Below, one piece after another: positions 1 to 9,522 of a stretch of DNA of 64,000 nt. The translations under genes were made by a program, and so were the position numbers. The notes beneath the pieces are model-generated. The model did not search any database. It worked only from the letters and a program-made list of their open reading frames with translations, and had not been told where the DNA came from. Origin of the DNA: an uncultured Flavobacteriaceae bacterium (GTDB taxonomy: Bacteria > Bacteroidota > Bacteroidia > Flavobacteriales > Flavobacteriaceae); contig CANLXN010000004.1 of assembly GCA_947495135.1 (NCBI GenBank), forward strand, positions 124,001 to 188,000, given 5' to 3'. The first letter of the stretch is position 1. Each line of letters opens with the position of its first letter.

Positions 1-508
1 CTGGTTGTTGGTTTGAGTAGTAGATTTGACGATCTTCAAATCCAGTATTTGGGTCTTGAGTTCTTAAAAGATAGTTCGACTCAAAAATTTCAATATTAAT
101 AGGGCTACTTCCATAAATAGAGTCTACTTCGTAAGTAGTCTCTTCGTCAGATACCACAGTTGCGGTACTAAAGAAAGGTAAATAAAGTATCACACTATCT
201 AAAACCACACAGTCTCCAAAGGTAGGACTGGTCTGGCTGTTTGCAAACTGTAGTTGCGAAATTAAATTGACGGTGGATTTACCATAAACGGGATCATTAT
301 ATACCCCAAGTTGGTAGTTAGATAAATCATTCGATTGAACTCCGTTAAAACTCTTACTGTAAGCTATTACACTTTTAGAGTCGTCCATTTCGGTTTCAAA
401 AGTTTGCTCAATAATATCGGTATCAATATTGCTAAATTCTTCTTCGCAAGAAGCCAATCCAACGATCACTAATAGCGTTGCTCCAAGTTTGGGCAAAATA
501 TTCTTCAT
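1..508 (-). CDS. DUF4270-type lipoprotein (partial, runs off left edge)
   Basis: Open frame from ATG at 508 to the window edge, read by me: MKNILPKLGATLLVIVGLASCEEEFSNIDTDIIEQTFETEMDDSKSVIAYSK...; lipobox LASC; sits next to the glgA-like/panC genes as expected for DUF4270 in Flavobacteriaceae. Absent from the ORF track because it is open-ended. Confidence 0.8.
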   Translation of the reverse strand, partial: MKNILPKLGATLLVIVGLASCEEEFSNIDTDIIEQTFETEMDDSKSVIAYSKSFNGVQSNDLSNYQLGVYNDPVYGKSTVNLISQLQFANSQTSPTFGDCVVLDSVILYLPFFSTATVVSDEETTYEVDSIYGSSPINIEIFESNYLLRTQDPNTGFEDRQIYYSNQQP

Positions 509-530
509 ATGCATAAGTACGGTACTATTT

Positions 531-1346
531 TTAGTCTAAGACTTCGTTTTCGTAAAAGTCTAGATATGCCGGGCCAAATTCTTCTTTATTGTGATATTTT
601 AACACGGGCTTTTCGATAGTTTTAAGATATGTTTCAAATTCTTCACTTGGCATTTCACTAGAGCCAATGATGACCGCATCACTATTGTCAACAGCAGTTT
701 TCATTACGTTAAAATAGTTTGGGTTTCTGAGGTGTGCTATCTTATCATCTGCAACTCCATCGAATTTGATCTTATCGATCAACTTTTCATTCAACGTATG
801 ATCGAAGCCTTGATTGTATACAGAAGTAACTATCTTACTGTTTTCGAATAAAGGCTCATTACTATAGTAGGTCTTTAGGTACAATGGTAAGAAAGATGCT
901 AACCATCCATGCACATGAATAATGTCTGGAGACCAGTTGAGTTTTTTTACGGTTTCAATCACTCCTTTAGCAAAGAAAATTGCACGCTCGTCATTGTCAG
1001 GAAAATAGTTCCCTTCCTCATCTGCATAGGTAGCCTTTCGCTTAAAATAGTCTTCATTATCAATAAAATAAACCTGCATTCGCTCTTTCGGAATAGAAGC
1101 TACCTTAATAATAAGAGGCATATCCAAATCATTGATCACCAGGTTCATCCCACTTAGACGAATTACCTCGTGAAGCTGATGACGGCGTTCGTTGATGTTT
1201 CCATAACGGGGCATGAAAATTCTAATTTGCCCACCTTTATTATTTACCATTCTAGGTGCCTCAAACGACATGGAGGAAATTTCGGTCTCAGGTAGATAGG
1301 GGATTACTTCAGAAGACACATACAAAATCCTTTTATCTTTCATCAT
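531..1346 (-). CDS. glycogen/starch synthase-like protein, N-terminal GT5 domain only
   Basis: 271 aa, ILYVSSEVIPYLPETEISSMSFEAPRMVNNKGGQIRIFMPRYG and IIHVHGWLASFLPLYLKTYY match the GT5 N-terminal domain; no room for the C-terminal domain. Confidence 0.8.
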   Translation of the reverse strand: MMKDKRILYVSSEVIPYLPETEISSMSFEAPRMVNNKGGQIRIFMPRYGNINERRHQLHEVIRLSGMNLVINDLDMPLIIKVASIPKERMQVYFIDNEDYFKRKATYADEEGNYFPDNDERAIFFAKGVIETVKKLNWSPDIIHVHGWLASFLPLYLKTYYSNEPLFENSKIVTSVYNQGFDHTLNEKLIDKIKFDGVADDKIAHLRNPNYFNVMKTAVDNSDAVIIGSSEMPSEEFETYLKTIEKPVLKYHNKEEFGPAYLDFYENEVLD

Positions 1347-1536
1347 ATACTTTTATTAGTTGCCAACAATTTCTATATACCCGTGTACTAAGTCATTATT
1401 TTGACCAAACGCTAGTATTCTTTAAAAAGGCTTTTAAAATATCTTTACTGGCCTGTTGTTTATAAAACACGCAAAATTACGAAATTTTATGCAGATTGAG
1501 CTTAATATCTTAATTTTACTCCGATTTTTGCAACTT

Positions 1537-2382
1537 ATGAGATTCCTAAAACAAGCGATTCTTCAAAAGAAGATCGACACAATTAAACAGAACCAACAAA
1601 CAGTTGGATTTGTTCCTACCATGGGAGCATTACACAAAGGACACCTCTCTCTGGTTCAAAAAGCGTTGAACGAGAATGACGTAGTAGTGGTAAGCATATT
1701 TGTGAATCCGACTCAATTTGATAATGCAACCGATTTAAAAAAATATCCGCGAACGCTGGATGAGGATGAAAAATTGTTGCAAACCTTAAAGGGAACTATT
1801 TTGATCTATGCTCCCAATCCGTCCGATTTATACGGTGATAACGTGAGTTCTAAAAATTACAACTTCGGTGGCTTGGAGCACCAAATGGAAGGAAAATTTC
1901 GAGAAGGGCACTTCGACGGTGTTGGCACGGTAGTTAACCTACTTCTGAGAGCAGTTATGCCAAATCGAGCCTATTTTGGTGAAAAAGACTTTCAGCAATT
2001 ACAAATTATTAAAAAGTTAGTTTCTATTGAAAAGCTTCCTATTGAAGTAATTGGATGTCCTATTTTAAGGGAGGATCACGGACTAGCCATGAGTTCGCGA
2101 AATAAGCGTCTTTCCGAAAAACAATTTGAAGAAGCTGTCATTATCTACGAAACGCTGATGGAGGTGAAGAAGGAGTTTAAGCGTAAGAGTATTTCAAAAT
2201 TACATCAATTAGTAGTTCAGAGATTTGATAACCATCCTTCGGTAGAGCTAGAATATTTTGAGATCGCCAACACAAAAAACCTTCAAACCGCAAAACACAA
2301 GCGCAAACAAAATACCTACAGAGCGTTTATAGCTGCCTTTACAGGAGAAGTTAGGTTAATTGATAATATCGCGCTTAATTAG
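1537..2382 (+). CDS. panC: pantoate--beta-alanine ligase
   Basis: VGFVPTMGALHKGHLSLV, VSIFVNPTQF, YFGEKDFQQLQII, MSSRNKRLS motifs; the ORF track starts at 1456 but ATG 1537 (MRFLKQAILQKK) fits the family better. Confidence 0.95.
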   Translation: MRFLKQAILQKKIDTIKQNQQTVGFVPTMGALHKGHLSLVQKALNENDVVVVSIFVNPTQFDNATDLKKYPRTLDEDEKLLQTLKGTILIYAPNPSDLYGDNVSSKNYNFGGLEHQMEGKFREGHFDGVGTVVNLLLRAVMPNRAYFGEKDFQQLQIIKKLVSIEKLPIEVIGCPILREDHGLAMSSRNKRLSEKQFEEAVIIYETLMEVKKEFKRKSISKLHQLVVQRFDNHPSVELEYFEIANTKNLQTAKHKRKQNTYRAFIAAFTGEVRLIDNIALN

Positions 2383-2628
2383 AGTGGAGTAAAAGTAAAA
2401 TTTTGAATTGCTAGTTGCACACCTTTTATAACAACTTTGGGACAAGCCACTCTCCCGCATTTAATACCGTTGTGCGCAAAAATTCTTTTATTATTCAAAT
2501 GAAATCCATCGACGAATACAAGACTCCATGAGCTCCGTAATCGATTTTCAGTAAAATCAATTCCAGAAAAAAGAAGAATGGCGGATCAAAATCTTAAATC
2601 TCCAATCTGACATCTTAAATCTAAATTG

Positions 2629-2636
2629 TATCTTTG
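2629..2636 (+). promoter_or_regulatory. Bacteroidota -7 promoter element (TATCTTTG) immediately 5' of panD
   Basis: TAnnTTTG match 4 nt before the ATG at 2641. Confidence 0.5.
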
Positions 2637-2640
2637 CCCC

Positions 2641-2991
2641 ATGCTTATACACGTAGTAAAATCGAAAATCCACAGAGTGAAAGTTACGGGTGCCGACCTT
2701 AATTATATAGGAAGCATTACTATCGATGAAGATTTGCTCGACGCAGCAAATATTGTGGAAGGAGAAAAAGTGCAAATTGTCAATAACAACAATGGAGAAC
2801 GTCTAGAAACGTATGCCATTCCTGGCCCAAGAGGTAGTGGAGAGATCACACTTAATGGAGCAGCCGCAAGAAAAGTGGCTCCAGGAGACATTTTAATATT
2901 AATAACGTATGCCCTGATGGAATTAGAAGAGGCTAAAAAATTTAAACCTGCCTTGGTATTCCCAAACGAAGAGAACAACTTACTCCGGTAG
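2641..2991 (+). CDS. panD: aspartate 1-decarboxylase
   Basis: [29 protein letters not shown] with G-S processing site, [17 protein letters not shown]; follows panC. Confidence 0.95.
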   Translation: MLIHVVKSKIHRVKVTGADLNYIGSITIDEDLLDAANIVEGEKVQIVNNNNGERLETYAIPGPRGSGEITLNGAAARKVAPGDILILITYALMELEEAKKFKPALVFPNEENNLLR

Positions 2992-2992
2992 T

Positions 2993-3961
2993 TTGAACAA
3001 GTCATTATCCAAATTTTTACAGATTACTATACCACTTGCACTAGGGGTCTTCCTTATGTGGTACGTTTATGCCCAATTCACGGAAGAACAGCGAGGAGAA
3101 GTCTTATTTCATTTTAAGAATGCCAATTATTTTTATGTAGTGCTTTCTGTATTTATGAGCATCATTAGTCATCTTGTTCGTGCATATCGCTGGAATTTTA
3201 TGCTTCAACCTCTGGGTTTTAGACCCAAATTGCTCAATAATTTTATGGCGGTGAGTGTAGCCTACCTCATGAATATTTTTATTCCAAAAAGTGGAGAAGT
3301 ATCACGGGCGGTAGTACTAAAAAAATATGAGGAAGTGCCATTCGATAAAGGTTTTGGAACCATCATTACCGAACGTGTGGTCGATCTTATTTTTTTACTG
3401 CTTTTTACGATGGTTGCACTCTTAATGGAATTTGATGTTTTATATGCCTATCTCAAGGAGGTGGTCCCAATAAAAACAATTGTATTAGGTGCTAGTGTAG
3501 TAGGAATTCTATTTTTAAGCTTTGTTTTATTTCTGAAATACTCAAAATCCAATATGAGCCTCAAAATTAATGGACTCGTTGCTGGACTCAAGGAAGGGGT
3601 TTTCAGTATTCTGAAAATGAAGAAAAAAGGAGGTTTTGTATTTTACAGTTTGCTCATTTGGCTCTTGTACATACTAGCGTTTTATTTAGGAACTCAAGCC
3701 CTCCCTGAGACTTCTCATATAGCTGCTGGAACTATCATCATCACTTTTGTGGTTGGGAGCTTTGCTTTTGCATTTACAAACAGCGGCTTTGGAAGTTATC
3801 CCGCAGCAATCGCTGGAATTTTACTAGTATTTGGAATAGAAGCAACAGTAGGTACCGCCTTAGGTTGGATTGTTTGGACTTCCAATATTGTTTATATTTT
3901 ACTGTTTGGGGGACTTTCGTTTATCTTTCTTCCTATCTATAATAGAAAAAAGATTTCTTAA
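2993..3961 (+). CDS. flippase-like / lysylphosphatidylglycerol synthase TM-region family membrane protein
   Basis: 322 aa polytopic protein, TTG start 1 nt after the panD stop; SHLVRAYRWNFML and FIPKSGEVSRAVVLKKYE motifs. Confidence 0.8.
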   Translation: MNKSLSKFLQITIPLALGVFLMWYVYAQFTEEQRGEVLFHFKNANYFYVVLSVFMSIISHLVRAYRWNFMLQPLGFRPKLLNNFMAVSVAYLMNIFIPKSGEVSRAVVLKKYEEVPFDKGFGTIITERVVDLIFLLLFTMVALLMEFDVLYAYLKEVVPIKTIVLGASVVGILFLSFVLFLKYSKSNMSLKINGLVAGLKEGVFSILKMKKKGGFVFYSLLIWLLYILAFYLGTQALPETSHIAAGTIIITFVVGSFAFAFTNSGFGSYPAAIAGILLVFGIEATVGTALGWIVWTSNIVYILLFGGLSFIFLPIYNRKKIS

Positions 3962-4056
3962 ATAAAGTAGAACCAAGTTAGTAGACATCCAGAGAGCACT
4001 GCCGCGAGTAACGCGAACATGGCAATCATTATTTTGATAGTGCGATTTTCTTTCAT
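3958..4056 (-). CDS. putative 32-aa single-TM small protein
   Basis: ATG at 4056: MKENRTIKIMIAMFALLAAVLSGCLLTWFYFI*; one hydrophobic helix with charged N-terminus; below the ORF-track size cutoff. Confidence 0.45.
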   Translation of the reverse strand: MKENRTIKIMIAMFALLAAVLSGCLLTWFYFI

Positions 4057-4283
4057 GGTCCTATATTTACTTATATCGCGAGGGTAGACAAAACTATAGA
4101 ATTTAAGACAAGAAGGCACTCCCACTAGTCGAATGAAATTAGTTATTCAGCGAAAACATACCTGTGAGACTTTCCTAAGAGACAAAAACACACTTCATAC
4201 TGCAGCCAAATAGCGTTCTGGCATCTTCTTTGAAACAAAGCTTTTTAAAATTTACTATCTTTCGATCCTCAAAATCTTTGAAT

Positions 4284-5438
4284 ATGAAAAAAGGACTACT
4301 ACTTGCGCTTAGCTTACTATTTTTTGTTTCAAGCTTTGCTCAATCCAAGGTGATTTATGAAGAATATCCTTCCACTTCCTTAGGTGAAACCAGAAAACTA
4401 AAAATTCAATTGCCAAGAGACTACGACCAGAACGTAGACAAAGTATATCCGGTTATTGTGGTACTCGATGCCAACTATCTTTTCGAGCCAGTGGCTGGAA
4501 ATGTAGATTACTTCAGTTATTGGGAAGATATGCCGGAAAGTATTGTAATTGGCGTAATGCAAGGTGATAAGCGTTATGAAGATTGCTCCTATGATGACAT
4601 CAATTTTATGCCTGATGAAAAGGGAGCAGATTTCTTTGAGTTTATAGGCCTAGAATTAATGCCCTATATAGACAGCACTTTCCGTACTGCAAAGTTCACC
4701 ATTGCTGTAGGACACGATTTTACAGCCAACTTTATCAATTACTATTTATTTAAAGATCCCCCATTGTTTAATGGTTATATCTGTTTAAGTCCAGATCTCG
4801 CCCCTAAATTAGACGATCGTCTTCCGCAGCGCATACCCAACATTGAATCCAAGACTTTTTACTATTTAGCCACTGGAAGTGACGATATCAAAGATTTAAT
4901 GGAAATTACCCAAGACTTAGATAACAAACTAAAAGGACTAAAAAGCGACAATTTTTCGTACTATTTCGACAATTTTCAAGGAGCAACTCACTATTCTCTT
5001 GTTGCGCGTGCATTGCCATCTGCAATGGAAAAAATCTTTTCTGTTTATCGTCCAATTTCAAAGCAGGAATACAGTAATGTTATTTTAAAAATGGAGACCC
5101 CCGTGAGCGAATATTTAAACGATAAATACGCCACCATTAAAGACTTATTCGGTCTTTCCAACCCCATTAGAGTGAACGATTTCATCGCAACTGCAAAAGC
5201 GTGTGAAAAAAAGAAAGAATGGGAATCTCTAGAGGTAATTGCAAACATGGCGAAAAAACAATATCCCAACACAACATTAGGGGACTATTATTTAGGTCGC
5301 TATTACGAGGAAATAGGGGAGCCAAAAAAAGCGATGAGAACTTTTCAAGGAGCTTTCGACAAGGAGGAAATAGACTTTATTACTACAGATCTTATGTTGG
5401 ATAAAGCGGACAAAATTAAAGAAGATTTCGGTTACTAG
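4284..5438 (+). CDS. secreted alpha/beta hydrolase (esterase D-like) with C-terminal TPR-like tail
   Basis: Signal peptide MKKGLLLALSLLFFVSSFAQ; YPVIVVLDANYLFEPVAGNVDY; start moved from 4230. Confidence 0.75.
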   Translation: MKKGLLLALSLLFFVSSFAQSKVIYEEYPSTSLGETRKLKIQLPRDYDQNVDKVYPVIVVLDANYLFEPVAGNVDYFSYWEDMPESIVIGVMQGDKRYEDCSYDDINFMPDEKGADFFEFIGLELMPYIDSTFRTAKFTIAVGHDFTANFINYYLFKDPPLFNGYICLSPDLAPKLDDRLPQRIPNIESKTFYYLATGSDDIKDLMEITQDLDNKLKGLKSDNFSYYFDNFQGATHYSLVARALPSAMEKIFSVYRPISKQEYSNVILKMETPVSEYLNDKYATIKDLFGLSNPIRVNDFIATAKACEKKKEWESLEVIANMAKKQYPNTTLGDYYLGRYYEEIGEPKKAMRTFQGAFDKEEIDFITTDLMLDKADKIKEDFGY

Positions 5439-5466
5439 AATTTCTTCATATGGAATTAATTAGAAC

Positions 5467-5498
5467 TGCTCTTGTATTAATTTACAAGAGCATTTTTT
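5467..5498 (+). terminator. intrinsic terminator
   Basis: TGCTCTTGTA-ttaatt-TACAAGAGCA followed by TTTTTT. Confidence 0.85.
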
Positions 5499-6030
5499 AT
5501 GAACTTCAGTACACCTATAACGCGGATAGAAGTGCAAATTACGTTTTCTGAAAGGGTCTCCGTTAAAACGCTGTATTACAAGTAGCCTATGGTTCGGGAT
5601 AATGGTGTGCATCTCAAAATTTACCTCCTATCCAGAAAAATCGATCTTCAACAACCATTGCATCGATTCGATCCAGCTCCAACCTATCTTTCTTAGTAAA
5701 AGTGTTTTGAATAAATTTTCCCGATTAACTACATGCATTACTAGTCCCAATTAATAAAGATAAAAGCAACATGTACTTCAAAGGAAATAGACGTTTCGGG
5801 GGATGGATTAAGCTACTCTTCCAAATTTAAAATAAGGACATAATAGTATAAAATGATCGTCACTTTATTAGAAAGAAAAAAATGGAAGCAACCCGGCATT
5901 TTGTGGAGTCGCTTACTACTTCGTAATGCTTTAAGGAATATAGATTGCTTCCAAGATTTTCAAGTATACAATGGAAGATTGTATAACAGGGGCAATTTAA
6001 TTAATAATTTTCTTTTTAATCTAAGTACTA

Positions 6031-6729
6031 CTACGTAGAAAGGGTAAATTTTAACGTTTTTACAAGTCGTTCATTTTTATGTACCCAGTTTGTTAGACTA
6101 TTTGTCTTTTTAACTAGATGAAGTTTAGTGATAATATTACTCCTGTGCTTTTCTATAGTTCGTTTGCTAATTCCTAACGCATTAGCTATCTGCACTGTGT
6201 TGAGTCGTTCTCCAATTAAACATAGTACTTGTTTTTCAGTTTCTGAAAGAGACTCTAAGCTTCTCAGTATATCGTGTATTAGATCTATTTCAATAGACGA
6301 ATCCTCTTTGCTGAAACAGGTAGCTCCCTGCAGCACAGAATCAAGACACTCTTTTATAGAATTGAAACTATCGGCTGCATTTAATGTTCCCGAAACTCGA
6401 AGAGAATGAACAGCAACCAAATATTCGTGCTGCACGTCTGGAAAAATAATAATAAACTTGGTTTCTATTCCTCTTTCGGACACCATCCGCATGATATCGA
6501 ATGCAGAAAGCACAGGTAAGTCCGCATCAAGCATTGCAACCTTCGGAGGGCTTTCAATTATGGAATGTAAGGCTTCCGCACCAGTCTGCGCCATTTTTAC
6601 ATTCTGGTACTCGTTCTTGAGTCCATTATATAAGCCGTACAGATAAACTTCCTGACGATGCGCTAGAAGAAGTCCTTCTTGGGTCATTTTTTGAATTTTA
6701 GCGCAATATAGATGGTCATCAAGGACCAT
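6031..6729 (-). CDS. NarL/FixJ-type response regulator with degenerate receiver domain
   Basis: C-terminal LuxR HTH (LSETEKQVLCLIGERLNTVQIANALGISKRTIEKHRSNIITKLHL); receiver aligned to the 6810 regulator. Start could be 6687. Confidence 0.85.
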   Translation of the reverse strand: MVLDDHLYCAKIQKMTQEGLLLAHRQEVYLYGLYNGLKNEYQNVKMAQTGAEALHSIIESPPKVAMLDADLPVLSAFDIMRMVSERGIETKFIIIFPDVQHEYLVAVHSLRVSGTLNAADSFNSIKECLDSVLQGATCFSKEDSSIEIDLIHDILRSLESLSETEKQVLCLIGERLNTVQIANALGISKRTIEKHRSNIITKLHLVKKTNSLTNWVHKNERLVKTLKFTLST

Positions 6730-6733
6730 AAAA

Positions 6734-6770
6734 TACGTACAATTACGTATTATTTACGTAGTACTACGTA
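6734..6770. promoter_or_regulatory. four TACGTA palindromes in helical phase (candidate regulator-binding array)
   Basis: TACGTA at 6734, 6744, 6755, 6765 (spacings 10, 11, 10); the last two form the 16-bp perfect palindrome TACGTAGTACTACGTA. Confidence 0.6.
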
Positions 6771-6809
6771 GTTTTCAATTTCTAGATGAATTTCTGAATA
6801 AACCTATAA

Positions 6810-7460
6810 CTATAGCTCCTGGATGATATTCTTGTTAATTAACGCCCAATTAGTCAACGAGTTGGTGCCACCGGAAAGGCTCAATTTCTCTTTAATATTG
6901 CTCCGATGCTTCTCTACCGTCCTGCTGGAGACACATAAGGTATCTGCTATATCATTAGAGGTGATTTGTTGAGAAATTAATTTTAGAATAGTGGTTTCTG
7001 AAGGAGTAAGTAGTTGAAGCTTTTTTAATTCTTCGGAAGCATTCTTGAGCGAAAACGAATCAAACGACCTACTAAAGTATTCTTCTCCTTTCAATACGGC
7101 TTCAATACAACGTTCTATATCGTAGAAAGAATCTTCTTTTAACAAATAACCATTAATATGAAAGGCCTTCGCCTGTGCAACATATTCTGCCTCTTTATGA
7201 AATGAAAGAACTATGAACTTAGTTTTAGAACCTTTTTCCTTTGCTGTTTTTATAACTTCAAATCCAGTAAGAATAGGCATATCAATGTCCAATAACGCAA
7301 CAGTAGGTTCATGTTTTAAAATGAGCTCCAACGCCTGCATTCCAGTAGCTCCTTGACCAAGAACATTGTATCCATTCTTCACAAGTTCCTCGTAAAGACC
7401 TTTCAGCAGCATGGGATGATCATCTGCAATAACTATGGTAAAATTGTCTTTTTCTATCAT
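6810..7460 (-). CDS. NarL/FixJ-type response regulator (canonical receiver + LuxR HTH)
   Basis: IVIADDHPMLLKGL, VALLDIDMP, YLLKED; LLTPSETTILKLISQQITSNDIADTLCVSSRTVEKHRSNIKEKL. Confidence 0.93.
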   Translation of the reverse strand: MIEKDNFTIVIADDHPMLLKGLYEELVKNGYNVLGQGATGMQALELILKHEPTVALLDIDMPILTGFEVIKTAKEKGSKTKFIVLSFHKEAEYVAQAKAFHINGYLLKEDSFYDIERCIEAVLKGEEYFSRSFDSFSLKNASEELKKLQLLTPSETTILKLISQQITSNDIADTLCVSSRTVEKHRSNIKEKLSLSGGTNSLTNWALINKNIIQEL

Positions 7461-7461
7461 C

Positions 7462-9480
7462 TTATGTAGGAATTACTAATAAAACGGTGGTTCCATCGTC
7501 TGGCGCACTACTTATTTTTAATTTAGACTTTAATATTTTAGCTCGTTCCATCAATGTTTTCATTCCCAAGCTTGATCCACTCTTTACTTTTTCAGAAAAC
7601 TCAAATCCTTTTCCATTATCCTTTATCCGAGCCTCTATTCCTGCTGCGCCATTGGTTATGGTAATGCTCGCAGCTTTTGCTTCAGAGTGTTTAACCATAT
7701 TACTGAGCACTTCTTGCATAATCCTGTACAGATGTAAAGAAGCATCCTTAGAAAGAAGTGCATCTACATTTGTGATTTCATGCGTAAAAAATATGTTCGT
7801 ATTAGCATCTACTTCATTAATTAACGATTCTAAAGCTGCTGTCAAACCTAGTCGTTCCATGGTTGCAGGATGTAAGCCTCTTGCAATATTTCTTAACTCT
7901 CCAAGAGTACCGTCCGCGAGTTCAGACATTTCTGTGTCGTTCTGCGCTCTAGTTCTTTTTGTGAGTAACATCAATTTCTGCCCAACGCTATCATGAAGTT
8001 CTCGTGCTACTCGTGTTCTTTCCTCTTCTTGCGCCTGTATTAAGCCTTGAGAAAAATCCTCCTGCATCTCTTGTCTTCTCCTTGCTGCATTTCGGGAACG
8101 CACTAAAATAATACTTCCAAATATAGCAAGCAACCCAAGGCCGCCAAAAAGCAGCCACTGATTCTTAATTTCATTCTTGGCATCTAACAACGCAATATCC
8201 TTCGTTTGTGTAGCAATTTTAGCATCTCTCTTTTCTGTTTCATACAAGGTCTGATAATAGGAAAGTGCTCTTACTTTTTGTACGTTAGTGATCGAATCTT
8301 TTAGGGAGGAATAGGATTTAAAGTATCTATATGCTAGTGCATCATTCCCAATTGCGCCATAAGTATCTGCTAAAAACTTTTCAGAGTTTAAAATATCCTC
8401 GTATCGATCCCCAGCCCTGCTCAAGTTTAGATATTCTTTACCATAAGACAGTGCTTTGTTGTAGTCTCCTTTGGCAAAATTATAATGCTTGAGAGATTTT
8501 ATGTAGGTTGCCCTATTCGATCCTTCTGTATACTTTTCTGGATTCTGTTCTAATTTATCCAACCACTCTCTCGCTTTTTCTATACTGTCACTTTTTGAGT
8601 ATGCAACAATCAAACTACCATAAAGACGCGGAATATGAACGTCTGGTTGTTCTACCATATTATTAAAAGCAATTGCCTTATTTAAACTTTCAATTTCCTC
8701 CAATGCCAATTTTTGCTTACCAGCGTCTGTCGCGGCGTTATGGTGGAAGGAAATGAGGTGTCCATAACTCTTCTTATCCATTGCCAAGGTAATCGCTTCA
8801 TCGCGCTCTTTCTTGGCTTCCTCAAAAAAAGCATTTTGACTGTACAAAATTGATAAGGTATTCTTTGCACTAATAATATTAAACGTGTCCTTACGTAGCT
8901 CAAACATTCTAGACGCTTCCTGAAGTAATTTGGAAGCTTCTGGGAAATCTCCCTTAAAACTTAAGGTTCCACCCCTATACAGTTTAGCTATCGCCTCCAA
9001 TTTTAAATTTCCTGCCTTTCGTGCTTGGTCTTCGGCAATAACGTAGTACGATATTGCTGGATCGTACTGACTAAGAAAATAAAAACTATCTGCACCTTCT
9101 ATGTAATACCTTGCCAGTTCATCATGGTTACTCGTGCTTTTAGCTACTTCTAAATAATCTAGAAAAACCTTCTTTCCCTCCTCTGCATTTCCCGCTCTAT
9201 TGTTATGATAAAAGATAAGGTTTGCCGTATGAGAAGTCGCAATTCTAGTAGAGTCTAGTTCTAAAGCAACACGGACCGTTTCTTTAACAATCGAATCACT
9301 GGTAAAATTAGTCTCTCGAACAATATAGTTAGACAAACTATCCATCCATTTGAGTTTTTCTCCTCTTTGAGAATTCTCAATTTTTTGGTTCAATTGATCG
9401 ATCAATTTCTCCTCAGATTGGTTCTGAGAAAAGATCACACTGGGGAGTAAAATGATGAGAAGAAGCTTATAAAATCTCAT
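7462..9480 (-). CDS. TPR-containing sensor histidine kinase (HisKA_3 / HATPase_c)
   Basis: Signal peptide, TPRs, TM WLLFGGLGLLAIFGSIILV, ARELHDSVGQKLMLLTKR, IKDNGKGFEF. Confidence 0.93.
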   Translation of the reverse strand: MRFYKLLLIILLPSVIFSQNQSEEKLIDQLNQKIENSQRGEKLKWMDSLSNYIVRETNFTSDSIVKETVRVALELDSTRIATSHTANLIFYHNNRAGNAEEGKKVFLDYLEVAKSTSNHDELARYYIEGADSFYFLSQYDPAISYYVIAEDQARKAGNLKLEAIAKLYRGGTLSFKGDFPEASKLLQEASRMFELRKDTFNIISAKNTLSILYSQNAFFEEAKKERDEAITLAMDKKSYGHLISFHHNAATDAGKQKLALEEIESLNKAIAFNNMVEQPDVHIPRLYGSLIVAYSKSDSIEKAREWLDKLEQNPEKYTEGSNRATYIKSLKHYNFAKGDYNKALSYGKEYLNLSRAGDRYEDILNSEKFLADTYGAIGNDALAYRYFKSYSSLKDSITNVQKVRALSYYQTLYETEKRDAKIATQTKDIALLDAKNEIKNQWLLFGGLGLLAIFGSIILVRSRNAARRRQEMQEDFSQGLIQAQEEERTRVARELHDSVGQKLMLLTKRTRAQNDTEMSELADGTLGELRNIARGLHPATMERLGLTAALESLINEVDANTNIFFTHEITNVDALLSKDASLHLYRIMQEVLSNMVKHSEAKAASITITNGAAGIEARIKDNGKGFEFSEKVKSGSSLGMKTLMERAKILKSKLKISSAPDDGTTVLLVIPT

Positions 9481-9522
9481 TTACAATTAGTTAGTTAAGT
9501 AAAGATATGGATTAAAATAGTT

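Noticed and set aside
909-1157. 82-aa plus-strand ORF
   Set aside because: Antisense to the glycogen-synthase-like gene; low-complexity translation with no recognisable domain.
5853-6038. 61-aa plus-strand ORF
   Set aside because: No domain or signal features; AT-rich spacer.
7487-7996. 169-aa plus-strand ORF
   Set aside because: Antisense to the conserved kinase catalytic domain; composition typical of shadow ORFs (similar shadows occur at 9827 and 12454 opposite the paralogs).
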